Positions 6,431-14,768 of a stretch of 21,194 nucleotides of DNA are shown in pieces. Position 1 is the stretch's first letter, and every line of letters starts with the position of its first letter. A program made the position numbers and the translations under genes. The notes beneath the pieces were generated by a model. That model ran no database searches and was not told the origin of the DNA. It was given only the letters and a program-made list of their open reading frames with translations. The stretch spans positions 1-21,194 of the forward strand of contig CAXGUU010000017.1 in NCBI GenBank assembly GCA_964012875.1, written 5' to 3'. The DNA comes from CAXGUU01 sp964012875 (GTDB taxonomy: Bacteria; Pseudomonadota; Gammaproteobacteria; Ga0077536).

Positions 6431-8113
6431 ATGAGCTCAATGACTGCAATCGAAACCGCCCAAGCGCAGACCGAGAGCGGCTGCGACTTCGACGTTGTGA
6501 TCGCCGGCGCCGGCTTTGCAGGGCTGTATATGCTGCACCGCTGTCAGCAACGCGGCTACAAGGTACGCCTGTTTGAAGCCGGCAACGGCATCGGCGGCAC
6601 CTGGTTCTGGAATCGCTATCCCGGTGCCCGAGTCGATGTCGAGAGCATGGAGTATTCCTATTCCTTTGATGAAGATCTGCAGCAGGAATGGTCGTGGTCA
6701 GAACGCTACGCGGGTCAACCGGAGTTGCTGCGCTACATCAACCATTGTGCTGATCGCTTTGAGCTGTGGCCGAACATTCAGCTCGAAACCCGGGTGACTG
6801 CCGCCAACTACGATGAGCAACGCGCGAGCTGGTCGATTGCGACCGACCGTGGCGTGCCGATCACGGCGAAGTATTGCGTGATGGCAACGGGATTCCTGTC
6901 GGCCGGTGAAATTCCGGATTTCGAAGGCGTGGAAGACTATGAAGGCGAGACCTACCTGACATCGAAGTGGCCGCAGGAAGAGGTCGATTTCACAGGCAAG
7001 CGAGTCTGCATTATCGGCACGGGGTCGTCTGCCGTTCAGGCCATACCGCTCATCGCTAGGCAGGCCGCGCACCTGACCGTCTTTCAACGCACGCCGCCAT
7101 TTTCTATCCCGCTCAAAAATGAACCTCTGGATCGCGAGTTCGAAAAACTCGTCAAATCAATGTATCCGGAGTGGCGTCGACGGCAGCGCTGGGAATCGCG
7201 CGCAGGCTTTATCGCCGTCAACAATCAGCCGACAGCGCCAAACGACAACAATGCCGTCGATGTCAGCGAAGAAGAGCGTCTGGCCGACTACGAAATGCGC
7301 TGGGAATCAGGCGGCCTGTGCTACTACTCATCGTTTCTCGATTTACTGACCGATCAGGCGGCCAACGACACGCTGGCGGATTTTGTGCGGGAGAAAACCC
7401 GTGCGCGCGTCAACGATCCTGCGCTTGCCGAACTGCTGCTGCCGCGCGGTTACCCGATCATGGCCAAACGGCTGTGTGCGGATACCGGCTACTACGAAAC
7501 CTACAATCGCGACAATGTGACGCTTGTTTCGATCAAGGATTCGCCGATCGAGAAAATCACCGCGAAAGGTGTCGTCGTTCGCGGCCAGGAGTACGGCTGC
7601 GACAGTCTCATCTTTGCGACCGGTTTTGATGCCGTCACCGGCGCCATCAGTCGCATCGCCGTCAGCGGTAAGAACGGACAGGATCTCAATGACCACTGGG
7701 AAGGCGCACCGCGCGCATACCTCGGTCTGCTGAGCGTTGGTTTTCCCAATCTGTTTTTTCTCGATGGCCCCTGCGCCAACGGCGCACTGGTCAGCCCCAT
7801 GTTGTTATCGGAACACCAGGTCGAATGGGTGGATCGCTGCATCAACCATCTCGGTCTCGGTGCAGACGCCCGCGTCGAGGCCAGGCAGGACGCCGAAGAT
7901 CAGTGGATGCAACACATGCATGACGTCAGTGAAGGCAGCCTGCTGTACAAGGCCAACAGCTGGTACATGGGGGCCAATATTCCGGGAAAACCCCGGGCAC
8001 TCCTGTCCTACCTCGGCGGGCTGCCAGCCTACAAGGAACAAACCGAAGCGGGCGAGGCGAACGACTATACGAGGCTGGACTGTAGCGGCGCACGTGTCGC
8101 ATCGGCGGGCTAG
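6431..8113 (+). CDS. Flavin-containing monooxygenase, BVMO paralogue with altered fingerprint
   Basis: A 560-residue paralogue of the enzyme at 1822-3438. It has the FAD motif GAGFAG (26-31), GGTWFWNRYPGARVDVES, a second Rossmann motif GTGSSA (196-201), MAKRLCADTGYYETYNRDNV with the conserved Arg, and a matching C-terminus including SWYMGANIPGKPR. The BVMO fingerprint is changed: Y170-x-G172-x3-L176-x3-W180-P181. Phe is replaced by Tyr and the otherwise conserved His by Leu. That His matters for Baeyer-Villiger activity in studied enzymes, so this copy may have a different substrate, act as an NADPH oxidase or do another oxidation. The start ATG has GGAG seven bases upstream. It is divergent from the Ddn-like gene and convergent with the small protein at 8284-8661. 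Confidence 0.9.
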   Translation: MSSMTAIETAQAQTESGCDFDVVIAGAGFAGLYMLHRCQQRGYKVRLFEAGNGIGGTWFWNRYPGARVDVESMEYSYSFDEDLQQEWSWSERYAGQPELLRYINHCADRFELWPNIQLETRVTAANYDEQRASWSIATDRGVPITAKYCVMATGFLSAGEIPDFEGVEDYEGETYLTSKWPQEEVDFTGKRVCIIGTGSSAVQAIPLIARQAAHLTVFQRTPPFSIPLKNEPLDREFEKLVKSMYPEWRRRQRWESRAGFIAVNNQPTAPNDNNAVDVSEEERLADYEMRWESGGLCYYSSFLDLLTDQAANDTLADFVREKTRARVNDPALAELLLPRGYPIMAKRLCADTGYYETYNRDNVTLVSIKDSPIEKITAKGVVVRGQEYGCDSLIFATGFDAVTGAISRIAVSGKNGQDLNDHWEGAPRAYLGLLSVGFPNLFFLDGPCANGALVSPMLLSEHQVEWVDRCINHLGLGADARVEARQDAEDQWMQHMHDVSEGSLLYKANSWYMGANIPGKPRALLSYLGGLPAYKEQTEAGEANDYTRLDCSGARVASAG

Positions 8114-8229
8114 CCTCCGGCTGGTCTGCACCGGGGAAAGCCTTTTGAACCGGGCAACTCCCGAGGCCAGGCAATGCCCGCTCTTCCTAGCGCCCGGCCG
8201 ATGGGACTATCGGAGATGCAGGAGAATTA

Positions 8230-8257
8230 GTGAGGGTCGGCGACTGCCAACCCTCAC
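8230..8257. terminator. Stem-loop between convergent genes
   Basis: GTGAGGGT (8230-8237) pairs with ACCCTCAC (8250-8257). After one mismatch GGC and GCC pair again around the loop GACT. It sits between the second BVMO and the convergent gene ending at 8284. It has no run of T on either side, so it is a terminator-like or mRNA 3'-end structure, not a textbook terminator. Confidence 0.4.
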
Positions 8258-8283
8258 CTGAACGTTGAGAACGTCGCTTCCCG

Positions 8284-8661
8284 CTAATCGCTGCCGGCCA
8301 TTTGGGCGCCGGGCGACAGCAGGATGGCGTTATGAATCAGAAAGCTGCGCACGGCATTGCCACGTTTTGCGCGGATGATGCGCGACCCTTCCTGTTCTTT
8401 TTGAAACTGATCAATCAGCTCAGCGTACTTGCGGCGCCCTTTGACACTGATGCGGGGATCGCCTGCCTTGTTGATGCGCTTACATTCTTTAATGATTGTG
8501 TCCGGATCAACATTAGCGTAGTTGCAGAAATCCTGTAGCGTCGGCAGCCGATCCGGATCATCAGTTTCGGGGTCGCCGCCCCAGTGCTCGCGCAGGCCAT
8601 CCATCCAGGTTCGAACGGTGGCATATTCCGCCATGGGTTTCAGTTCAAGCGATTCACTCAT
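8284..8661 (-). CDS. Small protein resembling a tyrosine-recombinase core-binding (SAM-like) domain
   Basis: A 125-residue soluble protein without signal peptide or membrane segment. I do not recognise it as a named family. Its pattern resembles the N-terminal core-binding domain of phage and archaeal integrases: VRTWMDGLREHWG (16-28), then TLQDFCNYANVDPDTIIKEC (41-60), then a linker, then IIRAKRGNAVRSFLIHN (95-111), ending in the AVRSFxxHN helix typical of such domains. There is no catalytic R...HxxR...Y domain, so it cannot be a recombinase by itself. The ATG overlaps the stop of the upstream nitroreductase (ATGA) and has no ribosome binding site of its own, indicating translational coupling. 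It might be a DNA-binding regulator or a reused helical domain. The gene is probably real; its function is unknown. Confidence 0.7.
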   Translation of the reverse strand: MSESLELKPMAEYATVRTWMDGLREHWGGDPETDDPDRLPTLQDFCNYANVDPDTIIKECKRINKAGDPRISVKGRRKYAELIDQFQKEQEGSRIIRAKRGNAVRSFLIHNAILLSPGAQMAGSD

Positions 8662-9446
8662 AGGGGCAAGCCGAAACGTTCCGCGAGTTTCTTGATCTCG
8701 GCCTTGCGCTCGGGATCATCTTTGATCGCCTGCTTCTGAATCATATTCGCGTCCTTGAGCCCTTCGACCACCTTGTCGTCACGCTCGAACGGCACGCCGT
8801 ATTCTCCTTCGAAATACTGCTCTTCGAACGGCGGGCGGGGGCGCTGACCGCCGGCATCCCAGGATTCAGCCGGATAGCCGACCAACAACACCCATAGCAT
8901 CATCCATTCTTCCGGCACGCCAAGCACTTCGTGGATGTGTTCCGGGTTGGGGGTGTTAAGACCCACACCCAAACCTTCATCAACACCGGCGAGCAGCGCC
9001 TGGCCGACGGCCATGCCCGCGTCTGCGGCGGCGACGGCCGCATAAGCCGGATTCTCAGTCAGCGGTTTGAGAATCTGCGGATAGACGAGTTCATCGACAA
9101 AATTATGGCTCCAGCCGTGTGTCGGGGGTAAGGCGCCCACATCGACAAGTTGCTTGAGACGGCTGCCTTCATTGCGCTGGACTACACTCATGTCGGCAAA
9201 GAAATAAATGTGCACGGGAGCCAGATCGAGTTGCACGTTCATCACCGGCGTTTTGAGCTTGTCCAGCATGTCTTCTGGAATGTAATCCCGGTTCATCACG
9301 ATGGCTTTCAGCCAATGGGCGTTGACCGCACACGAGGACAGACGTGCCGCTTCCAGCATGATCTGTATCTTTTCCCGCTCGACCGGTTTATCCGGTTCGA
9401 AAAAGCGAATGCTGCGCCTTCTGCCTATAACTTCTTTGAATTCCAT
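8658..9446 (-). CDS. Nitroreductase family FMN oxidoreductase
   Basis: A 262-residue member of the FMN-binding nitroreductase fold. The N-terminus reads FKEVIGRRRSIRFFEP, with the RRRSIR stretch (9-14) that contacts the FMN phosphate, followed by LEAARLSSCAVNAHWLKAIV, the usual second FMN-contact region. The later ADAGMAVGQALLAGVDEGLG and LGVPEEWMMLWVLLVGYP are the typical helix and strand of the family. About 60 residues follow the core, more than in short nitroreductases; this charged tail includes KAEIKKLAERFGLPL. Family members reduce nitro groups, quinones or enones, or dehydrogenate substrates. The start has GGGGAGAG just upstream. It is first in a two-gene unit with the gene at 8284-8661 and divergent from the four-gene luciferase-like array. 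Confidence 0.88.
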   Translation of the reverse strand: MEFKEVIGRRRSIRFFEPDKPVEREKIQIMLEAARLSSCAVNAHWLKAIVMNRDYIPEDMLDKLKTPVMNVQLDLAPVHIYFFADMSVVQRNEGSRLKQLVDVGALPPTHGWSHNFVDELVYPQILKPLTENPAYAAVAAADAGMAVGQALLAGVDEGLGVGLNTPNPEHIHEVLGVPEEWMMLWVLLVGYPAESWDAGGQRPRPPFEEQYFEGEYGVPFERDDKVVEGLKDANMIQKQAIKDDPERKAEIKKLAERFGLPL

Positions 9447-9487
9447 GATCTCTCCCCGCTCAATTTTCTGGGCACCACTTGTTTGCA

Positions 9488-9499
9488 GTGCAGCTGCAC
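9488..9499. promoter_or_regulatory. Perfect 12-base palindrome in a divergent promoter region, possible operator
   Basis: GTGCAGCTGCAC is its own reverse complement. It sits in the 215-base gap between the start of the nitroreductase gene (9446, minus) and the first luciferase-like gene (9662, plus), about 40 bases upstream of the former. A dimeric regulator could control both directions from here. No regulator gene is visible, so this is a candidate only. Confidence 0.3.
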
Positions 9500-9661
9500 C
9501 GCTGCTTCTGGTTCCCTATGTTACTCGCAGATTCCCTCGACAGACCAACGTGGATTTCAGCGGGAGCCTGTCTGACAGTTTCGCTATGCAGGCAAACAGG
9601 TAATATTGAACACGCCCGGTCGGCGGAGACACGCCTCGATCAAAAACCACGGAGGTCAACC

Positions 9662-10717
9662 ATGAGATTAAACTTTGGCTTGTTACTGGCATTTCGCAAT
9701 CCGCCCAAGTGGCGCCGGCCATGGACGGACATCTACGACGAGCACTTAAAGCAAGCGCAGCTGGCCGAGGAACTAGGCTACGACGAAATCTGGCTGACCG
9801 AACATCATTTCTGGGAAGATGGCTGGTGTCCGGCGCTGTTAACCACGGCGTCTGCCATCGCTGCACAAACCCGGGCGATTCGTATCGGCACGTTTGTAAT
9901 TCTGCTGCCGCTCGGAAAGCATCCGATCAACGTTGTCGAAGAGGCCACCGTGGTCGACATCATTTCCAAGGGTCGCCTCGATCTGGGCATGGGATTAGGC
10001 TACCGCGTGCCGGAGTTTCAAGGCTACGGCGTACCGCGCGAGCATCGTGCGAAACTCATGGATGAAGGCCTGGAGATCATTCAAAAAGCGTGGACCGAAG
10101 AAGTGTTCGATTTCAAGGGCGAGTTTTACGACTTAAAGAACGTGCACCTCGAACCTACGCCGGTGCAGGCGCCGCATCCTCCCATATGGACCGCCGTCAT
10201 GGGTCGCAAAGCGGCCAAACGCGCCGCTCGGTTCGGTTTCCACGTCGCTGGAACGGGGGGCGAGAACCTGCAGCGCATGTACGACGAAGAGCTGGTCAAG
10301 AACGGACGCAATCCGAAAGACTTCAATATTTCGCAGCTGCGGCTGGTTTATCTCGCGCCGACACGTGACGAAGCCTGGAACGATGCGCAGGAACACGCGC
10401 ATTACATGATGCAAACCTATGACACCTGGCTGAAAGAAGCCGCCGATGCCAAGTGGTTCCAGGAAACAATGTCGGTGTCCGACATGCCACCACCGGAGAA
10501 ACTGCGCGACACCCCCGGGCTGTCATTCTTTGAAGCACCGCTGATGATCGGAACGCCGGACGATATCATTGAGGAGATTGAACGCTATGAATCGTCGAGC
10601 CGCGTAACCCACCTCGTAATGTGGATGCAGCTCGCCGGTATGCCGGCTGACAAGACCGAGCGCTCGATGAAACTCTTCGCCGAAGAAGTGATGCCACATT
10701 TTCGTAAAGCGAACTAG
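9662..10717 (+). CDS. LLM class flavin-dependent oxidoreductase, first of four
   Basis: A 351-residue luciferase-like TIM-barrel protein. It begins MRLNFGLLLAFRNP and shows the family hallmarks: LAEELGYDEIWLTEHHF with TEHH at 46-49, IAAQTRAIRIGTFVILLPL, then ISKGRLDLGMGLGY and FDFKGEFYDLKNV. The C-terminus reads IGTPDDIIEEIERY...HLVMWMQLAGM. The TEHH segment and long insertion (about 260-290, MSVSDMPPPEKLRDTPG) resemble FMNH2-dependent luciferase-type monooxygenases more than F420 enzymes, but cofactor cannot be settled by eye. Such enzymes hydroxylate or cleave substrates with O2 and reduced FMN supplied by a reductase; the nitroreductases nearby might serve. The start is ATG 9662 with GGAGG at 9651-9655. 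It heads a same-strand array. Confidence 0.88.
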   Translation: MRLNFGLLLAFRNPPKWRRPWTDIYDEHLKQAQLAEELGYDEIWLTEHHFWEDGWCPALLTTASAIAAQTRAIRIGTFVILLPLGKHPINVVEEATVVDIISKGRLDLGMGLGYRVPEFQGYGVPREHRAKLMDEGLEIIQKAWTEEVFDFKGEFYDLKNVHLEPTPVQAPHPPIWTAVMGRKAAKRAARFGFHVAGTGGENLQRMYDEELVKNGRNPKDFNISQLRLVYLAPTRDEAWNDAQEHAHYMMQTYDTWLKEAADAKWFQETMSVSDMPPPEKLRDTPGLSFFEAPLMIGTPDDIIEEIERYESSSRVTHLVMWMQLAGMPADKTERSMKLFAEEVMPHFRKAN

Positions 10718-10743
10718 CACCGGCGAATTTTAGGAGTTTTCAC

Positions 10744-11721
10744 ATGGCCGATATTGAATTCGGGTACTTTTCAATCAGCGGCGATTTTGAACAAGCCGTC
10801 GCCGCCGGGGTCGCCGCGGAGAAGAACGGCTACGCGGTTTTTACAACCAACGACCACTTTTTCTCACCCTTCGCCGCACCGAGCGATCCGCAGCTGGAGT
10901 GCTTTACCCTGCTGACTACGGTGGCCGCGAAGACCAGCAGGATTCGCATCGCGCCGGTGGTGGCCGCGGCCTCATTCCGCACGCCGCCGTTGCTGGCCAA
11001 GATCGCATCAACACTCGATATCGCGAGCGGCGGACGCCTGACGCTCGGACTCGGTTCGGGCTGGCTCTCTGGTGAATACCTGGCTCACGGTTATGCCTTC
11101 CCGGAAACGTCAGTGCGGGTTGAACAACTGGGAGAAACACTGGAAATCATCAAGGCCATGTGGACTCAGGAGGCACCGACGTTTCGCGGCAAATATTTCC
11201 AGATCGAAAATGCCTACAACCACCCGCGTCCGCTCCAGGCACCGCATCCGCCATTGTTACTGGGCGGCTCGGCACCGCGCTTGCTGAAACTCGCGGCCCG
11301 GCATGCAGACATCCTTAACATCATTCCGCCGACTGGCAACAGTAAGGATTTTCCGAATGATCCGGAAGCGACCCGCGCGTTCACGACTGAAGTGCTGATC
11401 AAACGCGTGAACCTGCTGAAACGCTACGCCGAAGAAATCGGCCGCGCCCCCGGTGACATCACGCTCGGCACTTTGAGCATCATTTGCCTGTCTGAAAAAC
11501 AGGACGACCCGGCGGTTGTCGAAGCGGCCAGGAACCTGGGGTTCGCGGATCTCAAAACCGCCCTCGAGGCGCCAACCTGTTTGTTCGGCACGCCGGCCCA
11601 GGTGCGTGAGCAAATCGAAAAACGTCACCATGCAACCGGCATGTCACAGTTCATCGTTGCCGCCAGCAACCCGGAATCGCAGGCCTTGTTCGAAAACGAA
11701 GTCATGCCGAAATTCCGCTGA
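10744..11721 (+). CDS. LLM class flavin- or F420-dependent oxidoreductase, second of four
   Basis: A 325-residue luciferase-like protein. Visible hallmarks are AAEKNGYAVFTTNDHFF near residue 30, AAKTSRIRIAPVVAAASFR, IASGGRLTLGLGSGW (about 90-105), LEIIKAMWTQEAPTFRGKYF, and HPPLLLGGSAPRLLKLAARHAD (about 163-185), the helix that usually lies over the cofactor. The NDH in place of EHH and the GGSAPRLL segment recall F420-dependent subgroups. The ATG is preceded by AGGAG at 10732-10736. The gene starts 26 bases after the first LLM gene, so the two are almost certainly co-transcribed. The substrate is unknown. Confidence 0.87.
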   Translation: MADIEFGYFSISGDFEQAVAAGVAAEKNGYAVFTTNDHFFSPFAAPSDPQLECFTLLTTVAAKTSRIRIAPVVAAASFRTPPLLAKIASTLDIASGGRLTLGLGSGWLSGEYLAHGYAFPETSVRVEQLGETLEIIKAMWTQEAPTFRGKYFQIENAYNHPRPLQAPHPPLLLGGSAPRLLKLAARHADILNIIPPTGNSKDFPNDPEATRAFTTEVLIKRVNLLKRYAEEIGRAPGDITLGTLSIICLSEKQDDPAVVEAARNLGFADLKTALEAPTCLFGTPAQVREQIEKRHHATGMSQFIVAASNPESQALFENEVMPKFR

Positions 11722-11766
11722 AACACAGCCTGTAAGCGCTAATCACATCGTACAAGGAGAGCAGCA

Positions 11767-12846
11767 ATGAAATTCAGTCTGCATATCGAAACACGCATCA
11801 GCGACTGGCGCATCATCAAGGACCTTGAGGATTACGGTTACGACGCGGTGTGGGTCCCCGATACCCAAATGATGTGGTCAGACTGCTACGCGACCATGGC
11901 GGTCGCCGCTGTGAATACCTCCAAGATCAGGATGGGCACAGGCATTGCCGTACCCGGCACGCGCATCGCGCCAACAACTGCGCATTCGATTGCCTCGGTC
12001 AACGTGCTGGCGCCCGGCCGCGTTTTTCTTGGCATTGGTACCGGACACACCGCAATGCGGGTCATGGGCCAGGATCCAATGAGGATCAAGGCGTTCCGCG
12101 AATACATCCGGGTCATCAGGGCCTTACTCGACAACGAGGAAGTCGAATACGACTACAACGGTAAGACCACGGCGATCAAATGGCAGGAACATGGGACAGG
12201 TTTTCGAAATATCGAAGATCGGATTCCGATTTACGTGGCTGCGAATGGTCCGCTGGCACTGCGCACTGCGGGCGCCCTGGCCGATGGCCTGGTGGCGGTA
12301 TTTGGCGAGCAACCGGAATTGATCGATTTCCATATGAAGCACGTGCGCGAGGGCGCGGAGAAAGCCGGACGTGCGCTGCCCAATGATTTTTATCAAACCG
12401 CGGTGACCAACGCCGTTGTTCTCCGCCCCGGTGAAAAGCTGACTGACGATCGCATTGTCGACATTGCATCACCGTGGGTCGCGACCATGATTCATTTCGT
12501 CTACGAGATCTGGCGCTACACCAAAAACGACGATGTTGTACCCGAATACATGCGTGATATCTGGGAAGAGTATTGCGATCACATCAGCGAGATGGACATA
12601 GCGGAAGAAAAAATTCACCAGGTATTGCACGCCGGCCATTGCAGCTGGACGCCGCCGGGTGAACGCAAGTTCGCCACACCAGCAATGATCGAAGGGACCG
12701 GCATGGTCGGCGAGCCAGCGCAAATCGCTGAGAACATTCGCATCGCCGAGGCCAAAGGCGTACACGAAATCAGCCTCCTGCCGGCGCTCGCACATGCGCG
12801 CGATGTGGCCCGGGATTTTGCTGAACGCGTGATCCCACTCATTTAG
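11767..12846 (+). CDS. LLM class oxidoreductase resembling methylenetetrahydromethanopterin reductase, third of four
   Basis: A 359-residue luciferase-like protein with a shortened N-terminus (KFSLHIETRISDWRIIKDLE). It has DYGYDAVWVPDTQMMW, TSKIRMGTGIAVPGTR, APGRVFLGIGTGHTAMRVMG (about 79-98), and IPIYVAANGPLALRTAGALAD (about 153-173). The last segment is the pattern of F420-dependent Mer-type reductases, which suggests F420 or a related use; this is an inference from family resemblance. A long helical insertion (about 240-285, rich in Trp, Tyr and acidic residues) precedes the C-terminus and distinguishes it from Mer. The ATG has AAGGAGA at 11754-11760. It lies 45 bases after the second LLM gene on the same strand. 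Confidence 0.85.
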   Translation: MKFSLHIETRISDWRIIKDLEDYGYDAVWVPDTQMMWSDCYATMAVAAVNTSKIRMGTGIAVPGTRIAPTTAHSIASVNVLAPGRVFLGIGTGHTAMRVMGQDPMRIKAFREYIRVIRALLDNEEVEYDYNGKTTAIKWQEHGTGFRNIEDRIPIYVAANGPLALRTAGALADGLVAVFGEQPELIDFHMKHVREGAEKAGRALPNDFYQTAVTNAVVLRPGEKLTDDRIVDIASPWVATMIHFVYEIWRYTKNDDVVPEYMRDIWEEYCDHISEMDIAEEKIHQVLHAGHCSWTPPGERKFATPAMIEGTGMVGEPAQIAENIRIAEAKGVHEISLLPALAHARDVARDFAERVIPLI

Positions 12847-12939
12847 ATGCCGTCTGGTGCGCTGCCGGCCGGTTCCCCGCAATTCAATTCCGCCAGTTAC
12901 AGGGCTCGTGTTTCGCCGAACCGTTAAGGAAATCGTTTT

Positions 12940-13974
12940 ATGAAATTGGGCATCTCACTGGGCTACTCGGGCGCGCGTTACGAAGTGCCCGTCGAACTGG
13001 TACAAAAAGCCGAAGCACTCGGCTATGACTCCGTGTGGACGGCGGAAGCCTATGGCTCCGACGCCATGACCCCGCTGGCCTACCTGGCCGCGAAAACGGA
13101 ACGCATCAAGTTATGTACCGGCATCATCCAGCTCGCCGCGCGCACGCCAGCAAACGCGGCGATGCAGGCCGGTACGATAGACGCCATGGCGGGTGGCGGG
13201 CGCGTCGTCATCGGCATCGGTGTTTCCGGCCCGCAAATCGTCGAGGGCTGGTACGGCGAGCGCTGGGGTAGTCCGTACTACCGCATGAAAGACTACGTCA
13301 CGATCATGCGCAAAATCTTCAAACGCGAAGCTCCGGTCACGCATGACGGGCGCGAAATTGCGCTGCCCTACCCGGCTGAAGATGCAACGGGTCTCGGCAA
13401 ACCGCTTAAATCAATATTGCACATGAACCCGGACATCCCGCTCGTGCTCGCGACTGGGCAGGAAGCGTCCGTTCGCTTGACCGGCGAAATCGCAGATGGC
13501 TGGATGCCGCATGGCTTCATGCCGGGCACGATGAGCGAGTTTCAGCCCTGGCTGGAGCAAGGTTTCGCGCGCGCCGGCAACGGCAAGTCGATGGAAGGCT
13601 TCGAAATCTACGCCATGGTGCCGGTTGAACTGGACGATGACGTGCAGGCGGCACTGGATCGGCAGAAGGCCGAAATCGCGCTGTATGTCGGCGGCATGGG
13701 TCATCGCTCTAAAAATTTCCATGCCTTGCAGATGGGTCGGCGAGGATTCGCTGATGAAGCGGCCCGTATTCAGGAACTTTACCTCGGCGGTCACAAGGCC
13801 GAAGCGGCTGCGGCTGTACCCGATGAATACATCGACATGCGTTCACTGTCAGGGCCAGCTGAACGCATCAAGGAACGTTATCAGGCGTGGGCAGACAGCG
13901 GCGCGACCAGCCTCATCCTGCGCCAGCCCGATGTTCCGACACTGGAACTGATGGCCGAAATTGCCCTCAATTAG
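12940..13974 (+). CDS. LLM class F420-dependent-type oxidoreductase (Rv3520c-like), fourth of four
   Basis: A 344-residue luciferase-like protein with a clear subgroup pattern. It begins MKLGISLGYSGARY, then AEALGYDSVWTAEAYGSDAM, LAAKTERIKLCTGIIQLAAR, GGRVVIGIGVSGPQIVEGWYG (about 87-107), GLGKPLKSILHMNPDIPLVLAT, then EIADGWMPHGFMPG. These match the F420-dependent LLM group that includes mycobacterial Rv3520c, a gene I recall as lying in a steroid-catabolism region. A role in a steroid-like or terpenoid pathway here is only suggestive. AAGGAAA at 12926-12932 precedes the ATG. The 93-base gap from the third LLM gene is the longest in the array and could hold its own promoter, though none is evident. 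It is convergent with the SDR gene, 50 bases away. Confidence 0.88.
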   Translation: MKLGISLGYSGARYEVPVELVQKAEALGYDSVWTAEAYGSDAMTPLAYLAAKTERIKLCTGIIQLAARTPANAAMQAGTIDAMAGGGRVVIGIGVSGPQIVEGWYGERWGSPYYRMKDYVTIMRKIFKREAPVTHDGREIALPYPAEDATGLGKPLKSILHMNPDIPLVLATGQEASVRLTGEIADGWMPHGFMPGTMSEFQPWLEQGFARAGNGKSMEGFEIYAMVPVELDDDVQAALDRQKAEIALYVGGMGHRSKNFHALQMGRRGFADEAARIQELYLGGHKAEAAAAVPDEYIDMRSLSGPAERIKERYQAWADSGATSLILRQPDVPTLELMAEIALN

Positions 13975-14024
13975 AGTGAGTCAGCACATGAACGGCAGAC
14001 CAATTTAAGCCCTACCGGCCGGCG

Positions 14025-14711
14025 CTACCAATCGTGGACCTCACCGCTCCACTTCCAGAAACTGCCGGTGGTATCTGCATTGAGTTGTCCAATGGTGCCG
14101 ACGATCCCGGCCGCACTGTCCTGCGGCGTGATGGCGGCATTCGCACCGCCCATATCGGTTTGCACCCAGCCCGGGTGGATAACACATACATGAACGCCCT
14201 CCGGCGCAAGATCGATGGCGGCAAGTTTCATGAACTTGTTGAGCGCGGCCTTTGAACTGCAATAGGCATAGGCCATCGTCGTATCAAGCGATAAAGCACC
14301 CATCTGCGAGGTGATGGTAACGACCCGGGGGTTCGCGCTGGCTTTGAGGTTGGGCAACAGCGCCTGCATGATTCTGACCGGCGCCATCGAGTTGACGGCA
14401 AAGGTTTCCGCCCATCCGTCGAAATCCATTTTTATCGCAGTCTGCTTCGCCTCATCCGGTCCGAGAATGCCGGCATTGTTAATGAGGGTGTCAATCGCAC
14501 GTCCCGACAAGGATTGTGCCAGTCGGTCGACGGCGGCGCCATCCGTGACCTCAAGCGCGTGAACTTCCACCTTGCCCTTGATTGCACGAAGCTCATCGGC
14601 CCGATCCGGCTTGCGGCAACAGGCATGCACCAAATCACCAGCGGCAGCATAAATTTTTGTCAGTTCGAGCCCGATGCCGCGATTGGCGCCGGTGATCAGA
14701 GTGGTGGCCAT
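14025..14711 (-). CDS. Short-chain dehydrogenase/reductase (SDR), C-factor-like
   Basis: A 228-residue classical SDR that oxidises alcohols or reduces ketones with NAD(P)(H). The cofactor motif TGANRGIG is at 7-14, NNAG at 78-81, the active-site Asn in AVNSMAP (N107), the catalytic Ser at 135 (VTITSQMGAL), and Y150-x3-K154 in AYCSSKAAL. HPGWVQTDMGG (about 178-188) is the usual cofactor-side loop. The short length and ending WKWSGEVHDW resemble the CsgA/C-factor subgroup. The predicted start lies close downstream of the second nitroreductase (57 bases), so the two probably form one minus-strand unit. A role in interconverting ring hydroxyl and keto groups would suit the BVMOs, but this is inference. 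Confidence 0.92.
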   Translation of the reverse strand: MATTLITGANRGIGLELTKIYAAAGDLVHACCRKPDRADELRAIKGKVEVHALEVTDGAAVDRLAQSLSGRAIDTLINNAGILGPDEAKQTAIKMDFDGWAETFAVNSMAPVRIMQALLPNLKASANPRVVTITSQMGALSLDTTMAYAYCSSKAALNKFMKLAAIDLAPEGVHVCVIHPGWVQTDMGGANAAITPQDSAAGIVGTIGQLNADTTGSFWKWSGEVHDW

Positions 14712-14768
14712 GATGATGCTGTGTCCTCTGTTGGTTTCGACAATTGAAATTCGAATGAAGTGGACCGG

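Noticed and set aside
8284..8661. Phage integrase or complete tyrosine recombinase
   Set aside because: Only a core-binding-like domain is present; no R...HxxR...Y catalytic residues and no attachment site or tRNA nearby.
9572..9606. CTGACA and TAATAT as a -35/-10 promoter for the LLM array
   Set aside because: The two hexamers are 23 bases apart, too far for a standard sigma-70 promoter, and no other good pair was seen.
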